Below are positions 9,986 through 18,976 of a stretch of DNA of 64,000 bases, one piece after another. The DNA is taken from the NCBI GenBank assembly GCA_013697245.1, contig JACCXH010000001.1:62001-126000 (forward strand). The letters run 5' to 3'. How positions within the stretch are numbered: the first letter of the stretch is position 1; the number at the start of each line of letters is the position of its first letter. This DNA comes from Bacteroidota bacterium. GTDB taxonomy: Bacteria > Bacteroidota > Bacteroidia > B-17B0 > Aurantibacillaceae. The position numbers and the translations under genes are program-made. A model generated the notes under the pieces. The model was not told where the DNA came from. It saw only the letters and a list, made by a program, of their open reading frames with translations, and searched no databases.

Positions 9986-10953
9986 TTTTTTCCAAATAAT
10001 TTAAAATCAAAATTTTGTTTCAATAAAATACTGTAACCATATATGCTGGGCACAATTATATTAATTAACCAGATTAATACCGAAGACAATGCGATGGCAG
10101 AATCGGAAATACCTGAATCGCGAAAAACTATTAAGGCTATGGCAGCCCTTATTGGGCCCTCAAGTACGCTAATCATGGGAATGGTTGTAATAACAAGATA
10201 ATAAAGTGCAATACCTGTAAATATAGAAAAATTAAAATTACTTGGGTTGAATAAATAAAGTAATAGAACAAATTGAAATGAGAACACAAGATAACGGATT
10301 AACGATAAGCCAAAAAGCTGGATCAATTTTTTAGCCGTAAAAGAATATTTGAAATTTTCGAGGACCTGTTGTTTGTTTATTTTTTTTGTAATGAAGTTTA
10401 AAATAAGATCGACCTTTATAAGTGAAAAAATAAATACCCCAAAAACCAAAATAGCAATGGCGCTTGTTGTATAGGCCAACCAAAGATGCCCATCTTTAAA
10501 TTCTTGCAATTGTAATACTAAAGCAGTTAAACCAAACAGATAAGTCATACACAATTGAAACATACCATTAATAAAATGCAGTGCAGTAATTTTTGGGCGA
10601 TTTTCTATTTTGAAAAATATTATTTTCGCTAAAAATTCAGTAGCTCGCCCCGGCGCTAAATTTCCTAAACAAATACCACTGTAAACAGAATGGTTGGCAG
10701 TTTTAAAACTGATGTTTTCAACCGGCGCTGTTATTAATTGCCATTTATAAGATTCAATACCCCAGTTGATGGGAATAAGAAATAAACAAATACTAAAACA
10801 CAAAACACCTTTTGACGAAAGTATCAGGTCTGCCAGGAGGTCTATTTTTTCGGGAGTAAGATCGCTTTTTAAGCGCAGATAAATGATAAAAAAACTTCCA
10901 AGGCCTATCAGCACTTTAATAATGGTGGAAATTATTTTTTTTCGCTCTTGCAA
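9982..10953 (-). CDS. lysylphosphatidylglycerol synthase TM region / flippase-like membrane protein (TTG start)
   Basis: Multi-TM protein with GICLGNLAPGRATEFLAKIIFFK; 4-bp overlap with the downstream GT2 gene. Confidence 0.75.
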   Translation of the reverse strand: MQERKKIISTIIKVLIGLGSFFIIYLRLKSDLTPEKIDLLADLILSSKGVLCFSICLFLIPINWGIESYKWQLITAPVENISFKTANHSVYSGICLGNLAPGRATEFLAKIIFFKIENRPKITALHFINGMFQLCMTYLFGLTALVLQLQEFKDGHLWLAYTTSAIAILVFGVFIFSLIKVDLILNFITKKINKQQVLENFKYSFTAKKLIQLFGLSLIRYLVFSFQFVLLLYLFNPSNFNFSIFTGIALYYLVITTIPMISVLEGPIRAAIALIVFRDSGISDSAIALSSVLIWLINIIVPSIYGYSILLKQNFDFKLFGKK

Positions 10954-10976
10954 ATTACGCTAAATTTACATTATTA

Positions 10977-11534
10977 ATGCCAGTTAACGATAGAATTATA
11001 TTAGGAATTGACCCCGGAACAGTGGTAATGGGCTATGGCCTTATTCATATAAAAAACAACGTGGTTAAGCCAATTGGCATTGGTGTAATCAAGCTTGATA
11101 AATTTGATGATCATGCCATTCGATTAAAAATGATCTTTGAACGCACGGTTGCTATTATTGAAGAATATAAACCGGATGAATTGGCCATTGAAGCACCTTT
11201 TTTTGGCAAGAACGTTCAATCGATGTTAAAATTGGGCAGGGCACAGGGTGTGGCTATTGCAGCGGCATTAAGTAAAAATATTCCGGTTACAGAATACTCA
11301 CCCAAAAAAATAAAAATGAGTATTACAGGTAATGGTAACGCCAGTAAAGAACAGGTGGCAGCCATGCTTGTACAAATTTTAGGAATTGAAAAAGAACAAC
11401 AATTTTTAGATGCAACTGATGCTATTGGCGCCGCGCTTTGTCATTACTATCAAAATAAAAAATCCGGCGCAGGAGCTAAATCATACACGGGTTGGAAAGC
11501 TTATCTAACAGACAATCCGAAAAGAAAAGTTTAA
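10977..11534 (+). CDS. ruvC: Holliday junction resolvase RuvC
   Basis: ILGIDPGTVVMGYGLI, EAPFFGKNVQSMLKLGRAQG, DATDAIGAALCHY. Confidence 0.96.
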   Translation: MPVNDRIILGIDPGTVVMGYGLIHIKNNVVKPIGIGVIKLDKFDDHAIRLKMIFERTVAIIEEYKPDELAIEAPFFGKNVQSMLKLGRAQGVAIAAALSKNIPVTEYSPKKIKMSITGNGNASKEQVAAMLVQILGIEKEQQFLDATDAIGAALCHYYQNKKSGAGAKSYTGWKAYLTDNPKRKV

Positions 11535-11616
11535 CCAGTCACAAAAGCGACCAATTATAAAGCTATAAGGTTAAATCGCTATAAATTGGTTATTTTTACA
11601 GGTAAATCCAGACTAC

Positions 11617-14600
11617 ATGATCAAAAAACTTTTATTAATAGTTTCTATATTTATTATTACACAATGCTACGCGCAGGTAAATCTTGGCCTTATATCTGCA
11701 CAACGTATTGGCGACGGTTATGGAGGCAACGATGTTGGCTATTGCGCAAAATTAGATGCTGTAGGAAATATTTATGTAATTGGAACCTTTGAGGGAATGG
11801 TGGATTTTGATCCATCTCTGTTATCATCATATTTGTCAACATCTTTAGGGGCGCCAACTGGCCCGAATAACAAAGATGTTTTTTTTGCGAAATATAGCCC
11901 TACCGGAAATTTGATATGGATAAAAAGTATTGGTTCAATATCCGATGAAGATGGAAATTATTTAGACATTTCGCCGAATGGTAATATCACCATTGCAGGT
12001 AGCTTTTATGGGACAGTTGATTTTGACCCGTCTCCTGCAACTGCAAATCTAACAGTTCCAGCGCCAAAGTTTTTTTTAGCTCAATATGATGCCAACGGAA
12101 ATTATCTTTGGGCAAATGCAATTTGTTATACATCTATTGCTGGTTTTACAGGCTTAAATTCGGATGCTTCCGGTAATTTATTGGTCTCAGGTTTTTTTTC
12201 CAGCTCTAACGATTTTGACCCATCGGCTGCTGTTGCTACTCTTAGTCCTACAACAAATGCATTTAGCGATGTTTTTATAGCTAAATACGATGGGTCGGGT
12301 AATTATTTATGGGCGAAAAATGTTGGCGGGACTAGCTATGACCAATGTAATTCACAAGTAGTTGATAACCTTGGTAACTTATATATAACAGGTACCTTTT
12401 CAAGTACAGCTGATTTTGATCCGTCGACCGCAACATCAAACCTTGTGTCTGCTGGCCAAAAAGATATTTTTATGGCAAAGTACGACGCCGCAGGAAATTA
12501 TCTTTGGGCAAAAAGCATTGGTTCAGCAAACTATGAAGCGTGCGGCATGATAACAAAAGACAATGCCGGGAATATTTATTTAACGGGGGTTTATACAACT
12601 TCGCTGGATTGCGATCCTTCTGCCGCAGTGGCAACGTTAACATGTTCCAGCTCAAGTATTTTTATCGCGAAATACGATTTCAATGGAAACTATTTAATGT
12701 GTTTCAATGCTTTTTACACACCTTCAGGCCCGGGCATGTACTCTTTGGAGGTGGACAATTTCAATAACATTTTTTTAGCCGCAGTTGGTTCGGTAATCAA
12801 ATTCAACTCATCAGGAATTTTTCAAACCAGCACTTATTATGGACCAACTTCAACCTTTGCGCCAATGCAACTTCTTGCAAACAGCAATAATGATATTTTA
12901 GTAATTGGATCTTGCACCGGTGTATTGACTATTAATTCTTCCACAACCACTTTAAATTCGTTAGTCGGCACTTCGTTTTTCTTGATCAACTATTCCAATT
13001 CGTTGAATTACAATTGGGGTTTTGTTTCCAGAGATTGTCAAAGCGCCGGCACAGAAGGCGGCACATCTATTAAAATTGACGCTGCCGGAAATGTTTTTGT
13101 AGCAGGAACATATGGTGGGATAGTAGATTTTGATCCGTCAGCAGCTAGTGTAATTGATTCATCCAAAAATGGCTCGCCAGATATTTTTTTATCAAAATAT
13201 AATGCAGCCGGAAATCTTTTGTGGAATAAAACCTTTGGTAGTAAATCGGCGGATGGTGGAAAAGTACTATTGGAACTAGATGCGGCCGGTAATATTTACC
13301 TGGCAGGCAATTTTTCTGACACGATTGATTTTGATCCATCACCTGCGACTGCAAATTTAATTGCGAACATGGCTTCGGGTTCGAACAGGGTATTTTTTGC
13401 AAAATATGATAATAACGCTAATTATATATGGGCAAAAGCAATAGATGGTTACAATAATACAGGATCTGATGCAACTGCCAATGGTATTGGAGTAGATGCA
13501 AGCGGAAATGTTTACCTGGCAGGCCAATTTCAAGGTGTTACAGATTTTGATCCTTCCACTAATAATATATTTCAGGTATCTCAGGCAGGATATAGAGATG
13601 TTTTTTTTGCGAAGTACGATGCCACGGGAAATTACGTTTGGGCAAAAAAAGTAGGAGGTTATTTATATGATGATTACGGAGAGGGTCTAAAATTGGATCA
13701 AACCGGAAATTTAATTTTAGTGGGTGAATTTACTTCAACCTGTGATTTTGATCCCTCCCCTGCTACAGCCACTATTGCTTCAAGCGGCAGCGGCGGCGCT
13801 TCTGGCTTTATGGCAAAATACGATCCCTCGGGTAATTATATTTGGGCAAAAGCAATTGCCGGGCCTTCTGCATTTAATAATATTCTTTCAGTGGCTTTAA
13901 ATAGCAACGATGAAATTTTTATAACCGGAGTTTTCTCAGGCACTTGCGATTTTGATCCTTCTACAGCTGTAGCTAATTTATATTGTAACGGTGGTTATTA
14001 CGATATTTTTATTGCAAGATATGATGCTGCCGGCAATTATATTTGGGCTAAAAGTATAAGTGGACCAGGTATCGATCAAAGTTATGCCCTCTGCCTGGAT
14101 GGCAACCAAAATGTTTATGTTACAGGCTATTGTACAGGCACGCTCGATTTTGATCCATCTGCTGCTACAGTAAACATTTCAACAAACGCCGGCACCCAAG
14201 ACATCTTTATTGCAGAGTATGATCAGAGTGGTAATTATTTATTTGCCAACACTATTGGTGGCGCTTTTAATATTGAAGCCGGAACGGCAATAGCCGCTGA
14301 CCCTAATAATAATGTAATATTTACCGGTGGTTTTAGGGGTACAGCGGATTTTGATCTTGGACCTTCAGTTAATAATCTTGTATCTCTTGCAGATGGAGTA
14401 GATATTTTTATCGCAAAATATGCAAGTTGCTCTTCCGCTATTCCGGCTTCTTCTCCATCACTTACAGCAATATCACCATCAATTTGTATTAATTCAAATA
14501 GCAATCTGATTGTCAGCTCAGGAACACTAAATGCCGCAGCTAATTGGCAATGGTATACTAACTCATGCGGAGGCTTGTCAGCTGGTTCAGGAACTTCCAT

Positions 14601-15909
14601 TTCTGTTTCACCAACTACAACAACAGTTTTTTATGCGCGTGGTGAAGGCCCTTGTGTATCAGCTGGTCCTTGTGCAACTGTTGCGGTTAACGTAAATAGT
14701 TTACCTATAATAAGCATTGCGGGGCCTTCGTCAGTTTGTGTAGGATCAAGCGCAAATTTCACGGCAAGTGGCGCCACTACTTATACCTGGAATACAAATG
14801 CTAATACAACAACTGTAAACGTTTTACCATCGGTAACAACGACTTATAGCGTTAATGGTACGGATGGTAACAATTGCGTCAACACACAAACCGTTACTTT
14901 AAATATAAATACTACCTGCGCCGATGTTTGGCCGGGAGATGCCAATAGCGATGGTATGGCAGATAATTTGGATATACTGGAATTAGGTTTACATTTTACT
15001 CAAACAGGTGCAGTAAGGACTCCTACAAGTAATAACTGGCAATCTTATTTTGCAAATAACTGGACAGGGCTAATAACTAACGGAAAAAACTTAAATAATT
15101 CAGATTGTGATGGAAACGGATTAATTGATCAAAATGATACGCTTGCTATTTTTAATAATTATGGTTTCTTACATGCATTTAAAGAAACCTCGCAAACGGT
15201 AACTAATCCACAGTTGTATTTAGTACCAGATCAAAATTTTGTAAATAAAGATACTTGGGGAAGCGCTTCTATTTATTTTGGAGACAGCCTAAATCAAATA
15301 AATAATGTAAATGGTATAGCATATACACTGGCTTTTGACAAAAATTATATTGAACAAGATAGCGTTTACATTACATACCCAGCTTCATTTTTAAATCTAA
15401 GTAATCAAAATTTAAATTTTAGAAAGAGAAATTTTAATAACGGTGTAATTTACACGGCAAGTACTCATACCAATAATTTAAATGTTAATGGTTATGGTAA
15501 AATAGCAACCTTTTATTTTAAAGTAAAGGCAAGTTTAAATATTGATACGGCCTTTAATATGAATATCTTACAGGCAAATCAATCTTCTGCAAATGGCTTT
15601 ATTATACCTTTAACAACCGGTTCTGCAAGTTTAATGGTCATAGGCGCATCTGTAAATATTAAGGAGAATTTAGCGTCAACTAAAATTTCTATTTTCCCAA
15701 ATCCAACAAAAAATAGTTTAAAGATTAATAGTAGTAAGGAAATACAAAAAGTAGAGATCCTAAGTATTACCGGCCAGATTTTATTGAACGAAACAGGAAA
15801 AGGAAATTCAATGCAGTTTAATTTAGATCTATTTGCAAACGGCACTTATTTTGTTAAAGTTCATATTGCAAATGAATCTCCGGTTCAAAAAATTATTATC
15901 AAAAACTAA
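11617..15909 (+). CDS. giant secreted protein: about 12 DFDPS beta-propeller-type repeats, dockerin-like Ca-binding motifs, cohesin-like domain, T9SS type A sorting domain
   Basis: Signal peptide MIKKLLLIVSIFIITQCYAQ; recurring DFDPS...DIFIAKYDAAGNYLWAKSIGG; GDANSDGMADNLDILELG and DCDGNGLIDQNDTLAIF; C-terminal SIFPNPTKNSLKI...GTYFVKVHI. Confidence 0.9.
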   Translation: MIKKLLLIVSIFIITQCYAQVNLGLISAQRIGDGYGGNDVGYCAKLDAVGNIYVIGTFEGMVDFDPSLLSSYLSTSLGAPTGPNNKDVFFAKYSPTGNLIWIKSIGSISDEDGNYLDISPNGNITIAGSFYGTVDFDPSPATANLTVPAPKFFLAQYDANGNYLWANAICYTSIAGFTGLNSDASGNLLVSGFFSSSNDFDPSAAVATLSPTTNAFSDVFIAKYDGSGNYLWAKNVGGTSYDQCNSQVVDNLGNLYITGTFSSTADFDPSTATSNLVSAGQKDIFMAKYDAAGNYLWAKSIGSANYEACGMITKDNAGNIYLTGVYTTSLDCDPSAAVATLTCSSSSIFIAKYDFNGNYLMCFNAFYTPSGPGMYSLEVDNFNNIFLAAVGSVIKFNSSGIFQTSTYYGPTSTFAPMQLLANSNNDILVIGSCTGVLTINSSTTTLNSLVGTSFFLINYSNSLNYNWGFVSRDCQSAGTEGGTSIKIDAAGNVFVAGTYGGIVDFDPSAASVIDSSKNGSPDIFLSKYNAAGNLLWNKTFGSKSADGGKVLLELDAAGNIYLAGNFSDTIDFDPSPATANLIANMASGSNRVFFAKYDNNANYIWAKAIDGYNNTGSDATANGIGVDASGNVYLAGQFQGVTDFDPSTNNIFQVSQAGYRDVFFAKYDATGNYVWAKKVGGYLYDDYGEGLKLDQTGNLILVGEFTSTCDFDPSPATATIASSGSGGASGFMAKYDPSGNYIWAKAIAGPSAFNNILSVALNSNDEIFITGVFSGTCDFDPSTAVANLYCNGGYYDIFIARYDAAGNYIWAKSISGPGIDQSYALCLDGNQNVYVTGYCTGTLDFDPSAATVNISTNAGTQDIFIAEYDQSGNYLFANTIGGAFNIEAGTAIAADPNNNVIFTGGFRGTADFDLGPSVNNLVSLADGVDIFIAKYASCSSAIPASSPSLTAISPSICINSNSNLIVSSGTLNAAANWQWYTNSCGGLSAGSGTSISVSPTTTTVFYARGEGPCVSAGPCATVAVNVNSLPIISIAGPSSVCVGSSANFTASGATTYTWNTNANTTTVNVLPSVTTTYSVNGTDGNNCVNTQTVTLNINTTCADVWPGDANSDGMADNLDILELGLHFTQTGAVRTPTSNNWQSYFANNWTGLITNGKNLNNSDCDGNGLIDQNDTLAIFNNYGFLHAFKETSQTVTNPQLYLVPDQNFVNKDTWGSASIYFGDSLNQINNVNGIAYTLAFDKNYIEQDSVYITYPASFLNLSNQNLNFRKRNFNNGVIYTASTHTNNLNVNGYGKIATFYFKVKASLNIDTAFNMNILQANQSSANGFIIPLTTGSASLMVIGASVNIKENLASTKISIFPNPTKNSLKINSSKEIQKVEILSITGQILLNETGKGNSMQFNLDLFANGTYFVKVHIANESPVQKIIIKN

Positions 15910-15964
15910 ATCTTACACCGGCTGGAAAGCTTTTTTAATTGATAATCCTAAAAGGAAAGCTTAG
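15908..15964 (+). pseudogene. displaced second copy of the ruvC 3' end (18 codons plus stop)
   Basis: Encodes KSYTGWKAFLIDNPKRKA*, versus the RuvC C-terminus KSYTGWKAYLTDNPKRKV* at 11478-11534; 45/57 nt identical. Confidence 0.85.
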
Positions 15965-15981
15965 ATAATTTCTTTAGTTTT

Positions 15982-16122
15982 GGCCACGAATTTCACGAAA
16001 CTCACAAAACAAATTTCTAAAAAAACTATTCGTGTAATTTATTTTTCTTAAATTTTTATGAAAAATTAAATTAACACAAATCAATATAATGCACCTTATT
16101 GATATTTGTGAAATTAGTGGCC
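15982..16122. repeat. intergenic palindrome, 'GGCCACGAATTTCACGAA' family
   Basis: ggccacgaatttcacgaaactc ... gatatttgtgaaattagtggcc. Confidence 0.7.
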
Positions 16123-16144
16123 GATTTTATTGCGAAAAGTAAAA

Positions 16145-16207
16145 GCCACAGATTTCGCGAATTACACAGATTAAAATTTTTCTGCGAGTATCGGTGAAAT
16201 CTGTGGC
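16145..16207. repeat. intergenic palindrome, 'GCCACAGATTTCGCG' family
   Basis: gccacagatttcgcgaattacacagatt ... ggtgaaatctgtggc. Confidence 0.8.
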
Positions 16208-16224
16208 AAAAAATTCAGAGTATT

Positions 16225-18873
16225 CTAAAACTCAAAAGTGATTTGTCCGTCACCGTCCAAAAAATCTTTATTATTGGCTTTGCTTAATTTTTCCATAGCC
16301 CTGCGATGTAATTCTACAGGAGACAATCCTGTTTTTTCATCATCAGAACCTTTCTTTAAAAATTTACGCGCAGCTTTTATTTCTTCGGGTTCTTTTAAAT
16401 TAATTTCTTTTACTTTATAAGAACTTAATTTTTTTCCTTTTGCTTTAAAATTCACTGCAGGACTAAACTCCACCATGTTAATGGTTTCTTCAGGAATTTC
16501 TACACCTTTTTCTTTTGCAAATTTTACTTCTATAATAGGATTGATCTGTGTAGTGATCAATTCAATACGCGATTGTTCGTTCTCGGTAATAATTAAGGTC
16601 TTATTAGTTGTATTCTCCGGCGCAAAACGTTTGGTAAAATACGATTTACTTTGGCCGTCAAAATAAATACAAGTTAAAGTTTGATTTGGAAAATATTTTT
16701 CGATCAATACTGTATCCTCATCAAAATGATTTAAGATATCGTAAGTATATAACTTGTAAAAACCTTTACTGGTAACGGTTAATATTCTATCGTCGCCACT
16801 AAAATTGCCAAGGTAAGTTCCTTTTTCATTTTTATTTAAACGTAAAACACTTTCATCAAACCAATAATCTTCGCCACTTAATGTTGAAGCACCTTTTTCT
16901 TTTAATACTACTTTTTTAATGGCGTATTTGGTAACAATATTTCCAACAGAGGTTCTTGCTTTAACCGGAATCTCCGTAAAATCAATATCCAATTCTAATT
17001 TACGCACCCCGCTCAATGGTTTTAAAATTACCAGTACTTTTTCAGCTTCGCCGTTTGGATTAATAGTAAACCAATGTACGGTTGAATTAGCTGTGCCTTT
17101 TGTAAGATCGTATTCTTTCTCGCGGGTAACACCGGTAACATTAAAGCGTTTAATAAACGTAATACCTTTTGGTCCATCGGTATAAATCATATTATAAGTT
17201 GTGCGCTCATCATTCTTTTTAAAGATGGCCACATAAATAATATCTTTACCGATAAATGATTTGTCTGCTACTTTGCAAACCTTCATTTTACCGTCTTTGG
17301 TAAAAGCAATAATATCGTCAAGTGCAGAGCAATCGGTAACAAACTCATCTTTCTTTAAGCTAGTACCAATAAAACCTTCGGTACGGTTAACATACAATTT
17401 TTCATTGGCCATTATTACTTCTGTTGCAATAATAGTTTCCAGTTGTTTTGTTTCTGTTTTGCGTTCGCGACCGGTACCGTATTTCTTTTTTAAATTCTTA
17501 AAATATTCAACCGCGTAATCTGTAAGATGTGCTAAATGATTTTTTACTGTTGCTATTTTTTCTTCCAGATCCTTCATTTGCGCCTCGGCTTTAATACTGT
17601 CGAAGCGTGTAATACGGATCATTGGAATTTGTGTTAAACGGTGAAGATCATCATCGTTAATATCGCGAATTAATTTTTTCTTGAAGGGTTTAAACGCCGC
17701 GTATAAATATTCAAATAAGGTTTCTTTATTAGTATATTTTTTAAAGTCGATATACATTTCTTCTTTAATGAATATCTTTTCTAAAGAAGCAAAATGCCAT
17801 TTTTCTTCTAATTCAAGTTGCTCAATTTCTAATTCGCGTTTTAAAAGCGCCAGTGTTTGATGTGTAGAAATTTTTAGGATCTCGCTTACACCTAAAAACC
17901 TTGGCTTGTCGCTTTCAATGATACAGGCATTTGGAGAAATGCTCATTTCACAATTGGTGAAAGCATATAATGCATCAATCGTTTTATCGGTAGAAATGCC
18001 GGGTTGTAGATGAATTAAGATCTCAACATTTTCCGCAGTATTATCTTCAACCTTTTTTACTTTTATTTTTCCTTTATCATTCGCCGCTAAAATAGAATCT
18101 ATTAAAGAACCTGTTGTTGTACCAAAAGGAATTTCGGTAATAATAATTGTTTTTGGATTTAATTCTTTGACGCGTGCGCGGATCTTAATTTTGCCACCGC
18201 GTAATCCATCTTTATAATCACTAAAATCGGCAATACCGCCGGTCATGAAATCAGGGTAAATAGTTGCTTTTTTTCCTTTTAAGATCTGGATGGAAGCATC
18301 AATTAATTCATTAAAATTATGCGGTAATATTTTTGTAGCTAAACCAACGGCAATACCTTCAACGCCTTGCGCCAATACTAACGGGAACTTTACCGGTAAA
18401 GTAATTGGCTCTTTATTTCTGCCATCGTAACTTAAGCCCCAATTGGTAGTTTTTGGGTTAAAAATAACTTCCTGTCCAAATTTAGAGAGGCGGGCCTCGA
18501 TATAACGCGGGGCTGCGGCATAATCGCCGGTTAAAATATTACCCCAGTTTCCCTGACAATCAATTAAAAGATCTTTTTGCCCTATGGCTACCAAGGCATC
18601 GCCAATACTGGCGTCGCCATGGGGGTGGTATTTCATGGTGTTACCAATAAGATTAGCCACCTTGTTGTAACGCCCATCCTCCAACTCCCACATACTATGC
18701 AAAATTCGGCGTTGCACGGGTTTAAGCCCATCTTCCATTGCCGGCACTGCACGTTCAAGTATTACGTAGCTGGCATAATCAATAAACCAATTCTTAAACA
18801 TCCCACTCACATGGGTTATTTTATTAACCTCGTTGTGGTTCTCCTTATCCATTCCGTCAAAAATATCGCTCAT
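16225..18873 (-). CDS. parC: DNA topoisomerase IV subunit A / gyrase A family
   Basis: FIDYASYVILERAVPAMEDGLKPVQRRILHSMWELEDGRYNKVANLIGNTMKYHPHGDASIGDALV. Confidence 0.92.
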   Translation of the reverse strand: MSDIFDGMDKENHNEVNKITHVSGMFKNWFIDYASYVILERAVPAMEDGLKPVQRRILHSMWELEDGRYNKVANLIGNTMKYHPHGDASIGDALVAIGQKDLLIDCQGNWGNILTGDYAAAPRYIEARLSKFGQEVIFNPKTTNWGLSYDGRNKEPITLPVKFPLVLAQGVEGIAVGLATKILPHNFNELIDASIQILKGKKATIYPDFMTGGIADFSDYKDGLRGGKIKIRARVKELNPKTIIITEIPFGTTTGSLIDSILAANDKGKIKVKKVEDNTAENVEILIHLQPGISTDKTIDALYAFTNCEMSISPNACIIESDKPRFLGVSEILKISTHQTLALLKRELEIEQLELEEKWHFASLEKIFIKEEMYIDFKKYTNKETLFEYLYAAFKPFKKKLIRDINDDDLHRLTQIPMIRITRFDSIKAEAQMKDLEEKIATVKNHLAHLTDYAVEYFKNLKKKYGTGRERKTETKQLETIIATEVIMANEKLYVNRTEGFIGTSLKKDEFVTDCSALDDIIAFTKDGKMKVCKVADKSFIGKDIIYVAIFKKNDERTTYNMIYTDGPKGITFIKRFNVTGVTREKEYDLTKGTANSTVHWFTINPNGEAEKVLVILKPLSGVRKLELDIDFTEIPVKARTSVGNIVTKYAIKKVVLKEKGASTLSGEDYWFDESVLRLNKNEKGTYLGNFSGDDRILTVTSKGFYKLYTYDILNHFDEDTVLIEKYFPNQTLTCIYFDGQSKSYFTKRFAPENTTNKTLIITENEQSRIELITTQINPIIEVKFAKEKGVEIPEETINMVEFSPAVNFKAKGKKLSSYKVKEINLKEPEEIKAARKFLKKGSDDEKTGLSPVELHRRAMEKLSKANNKDFLDGDGQITFEF

Positions 18874-18892
18874 CTAAAAAATAAAATAATTG

Positions 18893-18900
18893 CAAATATA
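18893..18900 (-). promoter_or_regulatory. Bacteroidota -7 box TATATTTG upstream of parC
   Basis: caaatata on + strand = TATATTTG on -, 19 nt upstream of the parC ATG. Confidence 0.5.
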
Positions 18901-18976
18901 CATTACGAAATCACAAAAAAGTTGGAAATAGTGGCTTTGGGGGTAAAAATCTGCACTAAATATTCACAAATGGCTG

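Noticed and set aside
12355-14400. Internal repeats of the giant gene as a possible CRISPR or DGR variable region
   Set aside because: Repeat unit is about 80 codons, diverged, and in frame with a propeller protein; no template repeat, reverse transcriptase or spacer structure seen.
14235-14600. 121-aa antisense ORF inside the giant T9SS gene
   Set aside because: Repeat-rich sense frame is clearly coding; antisense ORF has no recognisable feature.
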